A DNA stretch of 33,282 bases, taken from contig JBDTOR010000007.1 in the NCBI GenBank assembly GCA_039933175.1, positions 1 through 33,282 on the forward strand. Direction: 5' to 3'. Positions 17,407-25,029 of this stretch are shown here, piece after piece. This DNA is from Hyphomicrobium_A sp039933175 (lineage in GTDB: Bacteria; Pseudomonadota; Alphaproteobacteria; Rhizobiales; Hyphomicrobiaceae). A program made the position numbers and the translations under genes. The notes beneath the pieces were generated by a model that worked only from the letters and a program-made list of their open reading frames with translations, did no database searches and was not told where the DNA came from. The number at the start of each line of letters is the position of its first letter. The first letter of the stretch is position 1.

Positions 17407-18579
17407 ATGGATATTCACGAGTACCAGGCCAAAGAGCTTCTTTCGAAGTTCGGCGTGCCGATTCCCCGCGGCGGCCTTGCTTACAGCCCCGAGCAGGCCA
17501 CCTATCGCGCCACCGAGATCGGCGGCAGCAAGTGGGTCGTCAAGGCGCAGATCCACTCCGGTGCCCGCGGCAAGGCCGGCGGCATCAAGGTCTGCTCGAC
17601 CGACACCGAGATCGAGCGCGCCGCCGAGGCCATGCTCGGCAAGAAGCTGGCGACGCACCAGACAGGTCCCAACGGCAAGCTCGTCTCGCGCCTCTACATC
17701 GAGGAAGCGACCGACATCGCCAAGGAGATCTACCTGGCGTTTGTCATGGACCGCGCCACCGAGCGCATCATGGTCGTTGCCTCGGCTGCCGGCGGCATGG
17801 AGATCGAAGAGATCTCCGCCAAGCAGCCCGACACGATCATCCGCGTCTCGGTCGATCCGGCCGTCGGCATGCAGCAGTTCCAGGCGCGCGAAGTGGCCTA
17901 TGGCCTCGGCGTCGACCCGGAGATCATCAACAAGCTGGTGCCGACCATCCTGTCTTGCTACCGCGCCTTCCGCGATCTCGACGCCACCATGGTCGAGATC
18001 AACCCGCTGGTGATCACCAAGGACAAGAACCTGTTTGCGCTCGACGCCAAGATGTCGTTCGACGACAACGCTCTGTTCCGCCGCCCGCACATCGCCGAGC
18101 TGCGTGACAAGAGCCAGGAAGATCCGCGCGAGACGTATGCGTCGGATCGCGGCCTTGCCTACGTCGGCCTCGACGGCGACATCGGCTGCGTCGTCAACGG
18201 CGCCGGCCTCGCCATGGCCACGCTCGACATGATCAAGCTGGCTGGCGGCGAGCCAGCCAACTTCCTCGACATCGGCGGTGGCGCCTCGCCCGAACGCGTC
18301 GCCAAATCGTTCAAGGCCGTGTTGAAGGACAAGAAGGTCAAGGCGCTGCTGCTCAACGTGTTCGCCGGCATCAACCGCTGCGACTGGGTCGCCAAGGGCG
18401 TCGTCGATGCCATCACCGACTTGAAAATCAAGATGCCCGTCGTCGTCCGGCTCGCCGGCACGAACGTCGAGGAAGGGCGCCGCATTCTCGACGAGAGCGG
18501 TCTGACCGTCATCACTGCGGAAACGCTGGCCGAAGCGGCTCAAAAGGCCGTCGCAGCCGCAAAAAGCCCCGCTCACTAG
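17407..18579 (+). CDS. mtkA: Malate-CoA ligase (malate thiokinase) beta subunit
   Basis: With MtkB it forms malyl-CoA from malate, CoA and ATP in the serine cycle. The 390-residue protein is an ATP-grasp subunit homologous to succinyl-CoA synthetase beta. Visible are MDIHEYQAKELLSKFGVPIP at the start, KWVVKAQIHSGARGKAGGIK, RLYIEEATDIAKEIYLAFVM, DATMVEINPLVIT (Mg/ATP site), ALDAKMSFDDNALFR, DGDIGCVVNGAGLAMATLD, EPANFLDIGGGASPERV and LLNVFAGINRCDWVAKGV. Assignment to malate rather than succinate rests on the serine-cycle context with Mcl and Sga. AGGGA lies about 10 nt upstream of the ATG. mtkB starts 13 bp after its stop. Confidence 0.95.
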   Translation: MDIHEYQAKELLSKFGVPIPRGGLAYSPEQATYRATEIGGSKWVVKAQIHSGARGKAGGIKVCSTDTEIERAAEAMLGKKLATHQTGPNGKLVSRLYIEEATDIAKEIYLAFVMDRATERIMVVASAAGGMEIEEISAKQPDTIIRVSVDPAVGMQQFQAREVAYGLGVDPEIINKLVPTILSCYRAFRDLDATMVEINPLVITKDKNLFALDAKMSFDDNALFRRPHIAELRDKSQEDPRETYASDRGLAYVGLDGDIGCVVNGAGLAMATLDMIKLAGGEPANFLDIGGGASPERVAKSFKAVLKDKKVKALLLNVFAGINRCDWVAKGVVDAITDLKIKMPVVVRLAGTNVEEGRRILDESGLTVITAETLAEAAQKAVAAAKSPAH

Positions 18580-18592
18580 GGAGATCGCTCAC

Positions 18593-19492
18593 ATGGCAAT
18601 TTTCATCAACGAGAACACTCCGGTCCTCATCCAGGGCTTCACGGGGCGCATCGGCACCTTCCACGCCCAGGAAATGATCGACTACGGCACCAACGTCGTC
18701 GGCGGCGTCACTCCGGGCAAGGGCGGCACCAGCCACCTCGGCCGTCCGGTGTTCAACACCGTCAAAGGCGCCGTGCAGGAGACGAATGCGGAAGCCTCCA
18801 TCGTGTTCGTGCCGCCGCCATTCGCGGCTGACGCGATCATGGAAGCGGCCGACGCCGGCATCAAATACTGCGTGTGCATCACCGACGGTATCCCTGCGCA
18901 GGATATGATCCGCGTTAAGCGCTACATGCGCCGCTACAAGAAAGAGAACCGCATGGTTCTCACCGGCCCGAACTGCGCCGGCACCATCTCGCCCGGCAAG
19001 GCGATGCTGGGCATCATGCCGGGGCATATCTACCTGGCCGGCCGCATCGGCATCATCGGCCGCTCCGGCACGCTCGGATATGAGGCCGCGGCGCAGATGA
19101 AGGCGCTCGGCATCGGCATCTCGACCAGTGTCGGCATCGGCGGCGATCCGATCAACGGCTCATCCTTCCGCGACGTCCTCGAGCACTTCGAGAATGACCC
19201 GGAGACCGACGCTGTGCTGATGATCGGCGAAATCGGCGGCCCGCAGGAGGCCGAAGCCGGCCAGTACGCCCGCGACCACATGAAGAAGCCGGTCGTCGCC
19301 TACATCGCCGGTCTCTCGGCTCCGAAGGGCCGCAAGATGGGCCACGCCGGCGCGATCATCTCGGCGTTCGGCGAGTCCGCGCCCGAGAAGGTCGAGATCC
19401 TCAAAGGCTGCGGTGTAACGATCGCTCCGACGCCGTCCGAGATGGGCTCGACACTTGCGAGCGTTCTCAGCCGTTTGAAGAAAGTCGCCTAA
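18593..19492 (+). CDS. mtkB: Malate-CoA ligase (malate thiokinase) alpha subunit
   Basis: The 299-residue alpha subunit binds CoA and carries the phospho-histidine. Motifs are VLIQGFTGRIGTFHAQEMID (CoA-binding fold), GGVTPGKGGTSHLGRPVFNT, GPNCAGTISPGKAMLGIMPG, GIIGRSGTLGYEAAAQM and the active-site His at about residue 251 in GRKMGHAGAIISAFGESAPE. The start is supported by GGGAG 9 nt upstream, directly after the mtkA stop. Substrate assignment again relies on context. The gene is followed by a 440-bp gap filled mainly by two composite hairpin repeats before ppc, which could lower or differently time ppc expression. Confidence 0.95.
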   Translation: MAIFINENTPVLIQGFTGRIGTFHAQEMIDYGTNVVGGVTPGKGGTSHLGRPVFNTVKGAVQETNAEASIVFVPPPFAADAIMEAADAGIKYCVCITDGIPAQDMIRVKRYMRRYKKENRMVLTGPNCAGTISPGKAMLGIMPGHIYLAGRIGIIGRSGTLGYEAAAQMKALGIGISTSVGIGGDPINGSSFRDVLEHFENDPETDAVLMIGEIGGPQEAEAGQYARDHMKKPVVAYIAGLSAPKGRKMGHAGAIISAFGESAPEKVEILKGCGVTIAPTPSEMGSTLASVLSRLKKVA

Positions 19493-19512
19493 GCGCTTGG
19501 GGGCCCGCTTCA

Positions 19513-19680
19513 CTAGTGTGATGATCGAGAAGTCCGCCGACTCGCTCGTGGCCAGGGATGGAGCGGACTTCTCGATCTGAATCACACTAGAGATATTGGT
19601 GTTTTCTAGTGTCCTTCAGATCGCGAAATTCGTTCCAACCTTGCCGCACACTGAGACGAATTTCGCGATCAGGACACTAG
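19513..19680. repeat. Composite paired-hairpin repeat, copy B
   Basis: The first hairpin has CTAGTGTGAT + GATCGAGAAGTCCGC (19513-19537), a 25-nt loop, and the complementary arm at 19563-19590 with an unpaired TGA at 19578-19580. The spacer is 15 nt, AGATATTGGTGTTTT (19591-19605). The second hairpin has CTAGTGTCCT (19606-19615), unpaired TCA, GATCGCGAAATTCGT (19619-19633), and its complement at 19656-19680. Both ends are CTAG. The design and the 168-bp length match the other three copies. It lies 20 bp after the mtkB stop. Confidence 0.95.
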
Positions 19681-19737
19681 CGGCGGGCCCGCCCCCCGGC
19701 GCCCCCCGAGTTCCACGGAACGGCGTACTGCTGCGGG

Positions 19738-19904
19738 CTAGTGCGATGATCGAGAAGTCCGCCGCATCATTCGCGGGCTTCCTCGAGAAGCGGACTTCTC
19801 GATCTGAATCGCACTAGCACTTTAACTTTTCCAGTGTCGCTCAGATCGCGAAATTCGTTCTACATCTGCGGCAAAGGCGACGAATTTCGCGATCAGGACA
19901 CTGG
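19738..19904. repeat. Composite paired-hairpin repeat, copy C
   Basis: The first hairpin (19738-19817) has CTAGTGCGAT + GATCGAGAAGTCCGC and a complementary arm with unpaired TGA; both outer arms carry the change from GTGTGAT to GTGCGAT, so pairing is kept. The spacer is 13 nt, CACTTTAACTTTT (19818-19830). The second hairpin (19831-19904) has CCAGTGTCGC, unpaired TCA, GATCGCGAAATTCGT and its complement ending ACACTGG. It lies 57 bp after copy B, separated by a very GC-rich stretch, and ends 28 bp before the ppc start codon. Confidence 0.95.
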
Positions 19905-19932
19905 CTGGCAGACGCGAAGCGTGGAGACCAAG

Positions 19933-22788
19933 ATGCAAAAAGACGTGCCGCCTGCCGCCGCCGGAGCCCTCGACGAGTTCCAGCTGCGCGATGAACTGCG
20001 CGCCTTGCGCACGCAGATCCCGGATTCGCCGGCGCTCAATCCGATTGTCAGCCTGGCCTTCGCCCTATCGCGCCGGCTGGAGGCGGGCGACATCTCCTTT
20101 GCTGAGCTGAAGGCCCTTGCCGGCCGTCTTATGGACCGCGCTTGCGTCAAGCGTGCGCGCCACCTGCGCGAACGGGTGGGCTTCGTCGACCGCGGCACGA
20201 CCTACAAGGAATTCGCCGACTACGTCGAAGGCGCCGCCGCGGCGGCCGACTTCGAGACGTTCAAGGCGCGTTGGGAGCGCGCGCGTACCGGTATCGTGCT
20301 CACTGCCCATCCCACGTTCGGCCTCTCCGACGCACTTTCCAAGCGCATCGTCGAGATCGCCGTCGCCGACGACGTCGACCCCAACACCCGCATCGGCGTG
20401 CCCCACCGGCCGGACGAGAATATCGACCTCGCCTACGAGCACGGGCGCGCCCAGAATGCCATCCAGAACCTGCGCAATGCCTACGTCGAGCTGCTCGACA
20501 GCTTCTTCAGCGCGGCGGTGCACCGCTTCGGCGACAAGGCGTATACGTTGCGCCCCAAGCTGGCGACGTTCGCCTGCTGGGTCGGCTATGACCTCGACGG
20601 GCGCACCGACATCGACTGGCGCAAGTCGTTCATCCTGCGCCTGCAGGAGAAGCGCGCTTCGCTCGCCGACATCCGCGAGCGCTTCATCGGCTTGCGCAAC
20701 GATCTGCCGGCCGACGGCGAGGCCCAGCGCATCTCGCGCCAGGTCACCGGCAAGCTCGACCTGACGATCGCCGCCGTCGACGAGCAGATCGAAGCTCTCG
20801 ACAAGGTGATGAAGACCGACACGCCCCTCGCCGAGGCGGCCAACGTCATCACGCGATCCGACGGCTACAACATCACGACGGTCGAGCCGATCGTCTCGCT
20901 GTTCCGGTCGCTGATCGACGCGATTCCCGACGGCAAGGGCAAGCGCGGCGTCGCCGTGCTCGCCGGACTGATGCAGGCGACCGGCCTCGGCACCGCGCAC
21001 ATTCACGTGCGCATCAACGCCGTGCAGCTCAACAACGCCTTCCGCGCCTTCGTGCATGAGCCGTGGACGCGCGACCTGTCGGAAAGCCAAGCGCTGGCCC
21101 GCATTGTCGCGATGATCGAGACGGCCCGCAGCGAGACGGTGAACTTCGAGTCGCTCGACCTCGAGACGGCAACCGCCATTCGTCAGTTTGCGCTGATCGC
21201 GCAGATCCAGAAGCACGTCGATCGCGAGACGCCGGTTCGCTTCCTCATTGCCGAAACGGAATCGCCGGCGACGGTGCTGATCGCCGTCTTCTTTGCCACG
21301 CTGTTCGGCGTCGATCACATCACCGACGTGTCGCCGCTGTTCGAAACGCCACTCGGCCTGGAGACCGGCGCCCGCGTTATCGAACGCCTCCTGGAAGAGA
21401 AGGCGTACGTCAACTACGTGAAGCGCCGGAAGCGGCTGGCCCTGCAAACCGGCTTCTCCGACGCCGGCCGCTTTGTCGGCCAGATAGCCGCGACGCTCGC
21501 CATCGAGCGTCTGCACCACGGGCTCGCCGAGGCGATCCATCGCGCCGACCTCAAAGGTGTCGAGACTCTCATCTTCTCGACGCACGGCGAGTCCATGGGC
21601 CGCGGCGCCCATCCCGGCGAGATGCGCACCCGCCTGCACTATGTGTTCTCCGATGAATCGCGCCTTCGCTTTGCCCGCCACGAAATTCCGATCAAGCACG
21701 AGACGAGCTTCCAGGGCGGCGACGGCTACCTGTTCTTCGCCAACCGCCGCCTGACGACGCGCGCGCTGGCGACGGTCATCATGGACGGCGAGATTCCGGC
21801 CGAGGTCGAGGATCCTTTCTACGAAGACACCGATCTGCGCTTCGACTTCATCGGGCGCCTGCGCGCCTACCAGGAGCATCTGTTCGCGCATCCCGGCTAT
21901 CGGGCCGTGCTCAGCGCCTTCGGACCAAATATCCTATTCAAGACGGGCTCGCGTCCGGTCAAGCGGCAGACGGATTCAGGCGGCGCTCCCGACCGCAGCG
22001 CCGTGTCGCGCATGCGCGCCATTCCGAACAACGCCATCCTGCAGCAGTTCGGCTATGTGGCGAACGTCGTCGCCGGCCTCGGTGCGGCGGTCGGCTCGGA
22101 GCGCGAGCGGTTCATCGAACTGGCCCGCAACTCCCAGCGCCTGCGCCCGCTCTTGGAAATGATCGCTCGCGGCAAGCAGCTGTCGAGCCTCAATGCCATG
22201 GGCGCCAACGCCATCGTGTTCGATCCCGGCTTCTGGGCCTGGCGCGCCTCCTGGGGCCGCGAGGCGAACCTCGACCCAGCGTTCCGCTCGCTCGCCAACC
22301 TGCTGCTGTCGGATGACCGCAACGGCGAGATCAACAGCCTCGTGCACCATCTGCGTCTCGACGCGGTGGAACTGCACGCGATGCTGGAGGAGATCGGCAT
22401 CGAGGGCGGCAAGATCCCGGACGACACGCGCCTCGAACTCGACCTGCTGCAGGCCATCCGCCTGGCGATGATCATGCGCGTGTTCATTCTCGCCGCGCAG
22501 ATGCCGCGTTTCTCGCCACGCAACGATGTCTCACACCGCCAGCTGTTCGAGATGGCGCTGATGCTCGATGTGCCGGCCGTCGTCGCCGAAATGCGGCAGG
22601 CATTCCCGCGGCGCATTCGCGAGGCGGGCGATCGGGCCCAATATGCCGAGGCGGCAACCTACCGGCCGCAGGGCATCGACGACTACGGGCGCATCGAAAC
22701 GGAGATTCTGACGCCGATGGAAGAGGCGTACGAGTTCATCCGCGAGATCGGCACCGGCATCTCGCACCACTTCGGCGCCTTCGGGTAA
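19933..22788 (+). CDS. ppc: Phosphoenolpyruvate carboxylase (divergent, methylotroph type)
   Basis: It carboxylates PEP to oxaloacetate, the CO2-fixing step of the serine cycle. The 951-residue protein has IVLTAHPTFGLSDALSKRI with the catalytic His at about residue 126, AFACWVGYDLDGRTDIDW-like core sequence, FSTHGESMGRGAHPGEMRTR, ETSFQGGDGYLFFANRRLTT and SRMRAIPNNAILQQFGYVAN. Several standard PEPC signatures differ: HPTF instead of HPTE, HGESMGRGAHP instead of HGRGGSIGRGG, and no FAWTQ motif after RAIP. The fold and catalytic His are preserved, and position after mtkB matches known serine-cycle clusters. The ATG at 19933 is chosen for GGAG 6 nt upstream. An upstream in-frame start at 19834 lies inside a hairpin repeat and is rejected. 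Confidence 0.9.
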   Translation: MQKDVPPAAAGALDEFQLRDELRALRTQIPDSPALNPIVSLAFALSRRLEAGDISFAELKALAGRLMDRACVKRARHLRERVGFVDRGTTYKEFADYVEGAAAAADFETFKARWERARTGIVLTAHPTFGLSDALSKRIVEIAVADDVDPNTRIGVPHRPDENIDLAYEHGRAQNAIQNLRNAYVELLDSFFSAAVHRFGDKAYTLRPKLATFACWVGYDLDGRTDIDWRKSFILRLQEKRASLADIRERFIGLRNDLPADGEAQRISRQVTGKLDLTIAAVDEQIEALDKVMKTDTPLAEAANVITRSDGYNITTVEPIVSLFRSLIDAIPDGKGKRGVAVLAGLMQATGLGTAHIHVRINAVQLNNAFRAFVHEPWTRDLSESQALARIVAMIETARSETVNFESLDLETATAIRQFALIAQIQKHVDRETPVRFLIAETESPATVLIAVFFATLFGVDHITDVSPLFETPLGLETGARVIERLLEEKAYVNYVKRRKRLALQTGFSDAGRFVGQIAATLAIERLHHGLAEAIHRADLKGVETLIFSTHGESMGRGAHPGEMRTRLHYVFSDESRLRFARHEIPIKHETSFQGGDGYLFFANRRLTTRALATVIMDGEIPAEVEDPFYEDTDLRFDFIGRLRAYQEHLFAHPGYRAVLSAFGPNILFKTGSRPVKRQTDSGGAPDRSAVSRMRAIPNNAILQQFGYVANVVAGLGAAVGSERERFIELARNSQRLRPLLEMIARGKQLSSLNAMGANAIVFDPGFWAWRASWGREANLDPAFRSLANLLLSDDRNGEINSLVHHLRLDAVELHAMLEEIGIEGGKIPDDTRLELDLLQAIRLAMIMRVFILAAQMPRFSPRNDVSHRQLFEMALMLDVPAVVAEMRQAFPRRIREAGDRAQYAEAATYRPQGIDDYGRIETEILTPMEEAYEFIREIGTGISHHFGAFG

Positions 22789-22812
22789 CGCATTGCGCCC
22801 CGGCCCGTCCTC

Positions 22813-22904
22813 TGTCATCCCGGGGCTTGTCCCCGGGATCCATCCATCATCTTGCCCTGGTCCCGGCCGCACGATGGATCCCGGCAACAAGTGCCGAGAT
22901 GACA
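22813..22904. repeat. Alphaproteobacterial TGTCATCCCGG-type inverted repeat
   Basis: TGTCATCCCGGGGCTTGTCC (from 22813) and the matching right half GATGGATCCCGGCAACAAGT.. ending GAGATGACA (to 22904) form a long imperfect palindrome. Sequences of this type are scattered in intergenic regions of many Alphaproteobacteria. It lies in the convergent gap between ppc and the next minus-strand gene and may act as a bidirectional terminator. A second partial repeat-like segment (CCCCTCC..GGGGAGAGGGGG) follows at about 22959-22988. Confidence 0.75.
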
Positions 22905-22994
22905 AAAGAGCGGCAGAAGTCGCCGACTCGGTTCGCCGAACGCGCCGTCACAAGCGGCTGCCCCTCCACCTCGCGGGGAGAGGGGGAAAAGCGC

Positions 22995-23921
22995 TCAGTG
23001 CTTGCCCCAGACCTGCACGGTCGCGTAGGCGCGATCGCGTTTCGACGTCGCCAGCGCCCGCGAGCGCCACGTCGCCTCGATCTCCTTGATCGTCGTGCCC
23101 TTCTTGAGATCGACCGGACCAAAGGCGGCATCCGCTGCAATCTTAGTGCGGTTGGTCTCGAGCTCATCCTTGGCGCCGTCATTGTAGACGACCGCAAGGT
23201 TGGTCATCGTCACGTCGCGATCCTTGACCGACACGCGTAGCTGCTTGAACCCGCCGTCGTTCTGGCCGACGGGGATCTTCACGCGATCGAAGCCGATGCT
23301 GCCGGCGGTATCGGTGCCGAGCAGCACCCAGCCGTCGTTGAACTTGCGACCCTCGCCGTTCGGGCCCAGCCAACCGCTCTCATATTCGCCGAACACCTCC
23401 ACGCGCGCCTGGCCCTTGAAGTCCGGCTTGGAGCGATAGACGAGCTGGATCTCCTTGATGAAGCCCTTGTGCTTGAGGGTTATCCAGTCGGTTTTGCGGT
23501 CGGCGGGAATCTTGGCGTCGGTCAAGAGCGTCTCGGTGGTCCCGTCGTCGAAGATCGCCTTCAGGTCGGTGATGAAGATCTCATTTCGCAGCACACGCAG
23601 CCGGATGCGATCGAACTTACCGATCTCGGAGCCAACGCGAATGACATCGCGGTCGACGAGGAAGCCGACATCTTGCACACCGAAGAGAACCTCGCCGTTG
23701 TTGGCCTTACCGGGCGGAATGGCGGACGTTTCCGGCGCCGTCTCGCGCGTATTCACCCGGCGCGCCCGACGCCGCTGCTGCACCTGGACGAGCGGCGAAG
23801 CGGCTTGGCTCTGCTCGAGCGCCTTGCGCATGGGCGGAACGGACACGTCGCGCGCCTGAGACGTCGAAACGGCGCCCACGAGCACCAACGCCATTCCTGC
23901 CAGCACCAGCCTGATCGTCAT
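22995..23921 (-). CDS. Exported protein with two tandem DUF2541-like domains
   Basis: The 308-residue protein starts with a signal peptide (MTIRLVLAGMALVLVGAVST, cleavage likely after SQA), so it is probably periplasmic or exported. After a basic low-complexity stretch come two homologous domains. The first runs from EVLFGVQDVGFLVDRDVI through FITDLKAIFDDGTTETLL and IKEIQLVYRSKPDFKGQARV to EVFGEY. The second runs from WVLLGTDTAGSIGFDRVKI through MTNLAVVYNDGAKDELETN and IKEIEATWRSRALATSKRD to VQVWGKH. The duplication is clear by eye. Similar single domains are, from memory, annotated DUF2541 in Rhizobiales; no function is known. GGGGAG lies 6 nt before the ATG at 23921. It is divergent from the gene at 24078. 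Confidence 0.8.
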   Translation of the reverse strand: MTIRLVLAGMALVLVGAVSTSQARDVSVPPMRKALEQSQAASPLVQVQQRRRARRVNTRETAPETSAIPPGKANNGEVLFGVQDVGFLVDRDVIRVGSEIGKFDRIRLRVLRNEIFITDLKAIFDDGTTETLLTDAKIPADRKTDWITLKHKGFIKEIQLVYRSKPDFKGQARVEVFGEYESGWLGPNGEGRKFNDGWVLLGTDTAGSIGFDRVKIPVGQNDGGFKQLRVSVKDRDVTMTNLAVVYNDGAKDELETNRTKIAADAAFGPVDLKKGTTIKEIEATWRSRALATSKRDRAYATVQVWGKH

Positions 23922-24077
23922 GAATTTCTCCCCTGATCGGCGACGGCCGAGAATTCGTACACGCAGGTTTATAAACCCAGTGCATGCCGCAACAAAGCGG
24001 CTGTGGCAGATATTAACGACATCGGTGTACAGCAATTTGAGTAACGCCGCTGACCACCGCTGCAAATCTTCAAGGCT

Positions 24078-24914
24078 ATGCAGAACCCCAAGCATCTCAA
24101 CATCCTAGTCCATGTCGGCGCCGCCGTGGTCGGTGTGATTGTCGTCGGCTATGTCCTCTATTCCGCGCTGCATACCGAAGCCGAGGCGCCGTGCAGCGCC
24201 CGCTATCAGGCAACGCGCTTCTCGCTGCAGAATGCCGCCGGCAAGCCGCTGACGCGTGCCGAGTTGCAGGCGCGCGCTGGATTGCGCGAAAGCGGCATCG
24301 TCGACAATGCCAGCATCGTGCCCGTCGAAGGCGGACCCGCTCCTGTGGCGCTCGAGGTGAAGCTGCGCAAGCTGCCGCTCAACGTCGGTTCCGACGCTGC
24401 CTCGCCCAACGGCATCGATTTCCATTGGACCCCACCGGGCCTCACCGGCGCGACAGCGACGTGCCTGGCCTACAGCGTCTGGTTCGACGACAAGTTCGCC
24501 TTTGGCGGCGGTGGCCAATTGCCCGGAGTATTCGGCGGCATGCCGTCGGAGCCCGGAAAGCGCAGCGTCTCCGATCAGCTGACAGTAAACCCGAACTGGG
24601 GCGGCGATGGCTATCCCGGGATCCTGGCGGTACGGGGGGCCGAGCATCATCGCATGACCGGCAGCAACATCGCGCTGCCCACCAATCGCTGGATCAAGAT
24701 CGAGCTGGAGACCGTGCTCAACACACCCGGCGTGGCCGACGGCGCGGCGCGGATGTGGATCGACGGCGACCTCATCGTGAAAGACATGGCGATAACGCTG
24801 CGGCAGGACGACAAAGAAAAATTGAAAGGCGTGCTGGCCTCCGCGAACTACCGGCTTGTGCCACCCGTGCCCGGAACGCTGCGCCTATCGCATTTTGAAA
24901 TCGGCTGGCGCTAG
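24078..24914 (+). CDS. Membrane-anchored polysaccharide lyase 14-like protein
   Basis: The 278-residue protein has an N-terminal signal anchor (ILVHVGAAVVGVIVVGYVLY) and an extracytoplasmic domain that resembles the polysaccharide lyase family 14/concanavalin A-like fold. Matching elements are ATCLAYSVWFDDKFAFGGGG, QLPGVFGGMPSE, RWIKIELETVLNTPGVADG, ARMWIDGDLIVKDM and the terminal LRLSHFEIGWR. This suggests binding or cleavage of an acidic polysaccharide, but the resemblance is from motif layout only and no catalytic residue is assigned. AAGG lies only 2 nt before the ATG, so initiation may be weak. The divergent partner is an exported protein of unknown role, which hints at a shared envelope function. 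Confidence 0.6.
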   Translation: MQNPKHLNILVHVGAAVVGVIVVGYVLYSALHTEAEAPCSARYQATRFSLQNAAGKPLTRAELQARAGLRESGIVDNASIVPVEGGPAPVALEVKLRKLPLNVGSDAASPNGIDFHWTPPGLTGATATCLAYSVWFDDKFAFGGGGQLPGVFGGMPSEPGKRSVSDQLTVNPNWGGDGYPGILAVRGAEHHRMTGSNIALPTNRWIKIELETVLNTPGVADGAARMWIDGDLIVKDMAITLRQDDKEKLKGVLASANYRLVPPVPGTLRLSHFEIGWR

Positions 24915-25029
24915 GGCGCGGCAAACCTCGCAGCCGGCCTGCCCTTCCCAACCTCCCACCTGCCTCCCCATATCAGCACACGATGCGCCAGCCGGCTTTC
25001 CACCGCCTGGCGCTTAAGGGGAGACTAAC

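Noticed and set aside
19513..19904. Repeated units considered as a CRISPR array
   Set aside because: Units are long bulged hairpins in mirror-image pairs with different stems, not short direct repeats with uniform spacers, and no cas genes are present.
19513..19904. Hairpins considered as ordinary rho-independent terminators
   Set aside because: Stems are far longer than needed, no T-runs follow, and the same design recurs inside three operons at gene junctions where readthrough is expected.
20065..21891. Long minus-strand open frame (608 codons) opposite ppc
   Set aside because: Antisense to ppc, with an Arg/Asp/Val/Leu-rich composition and no family motif.
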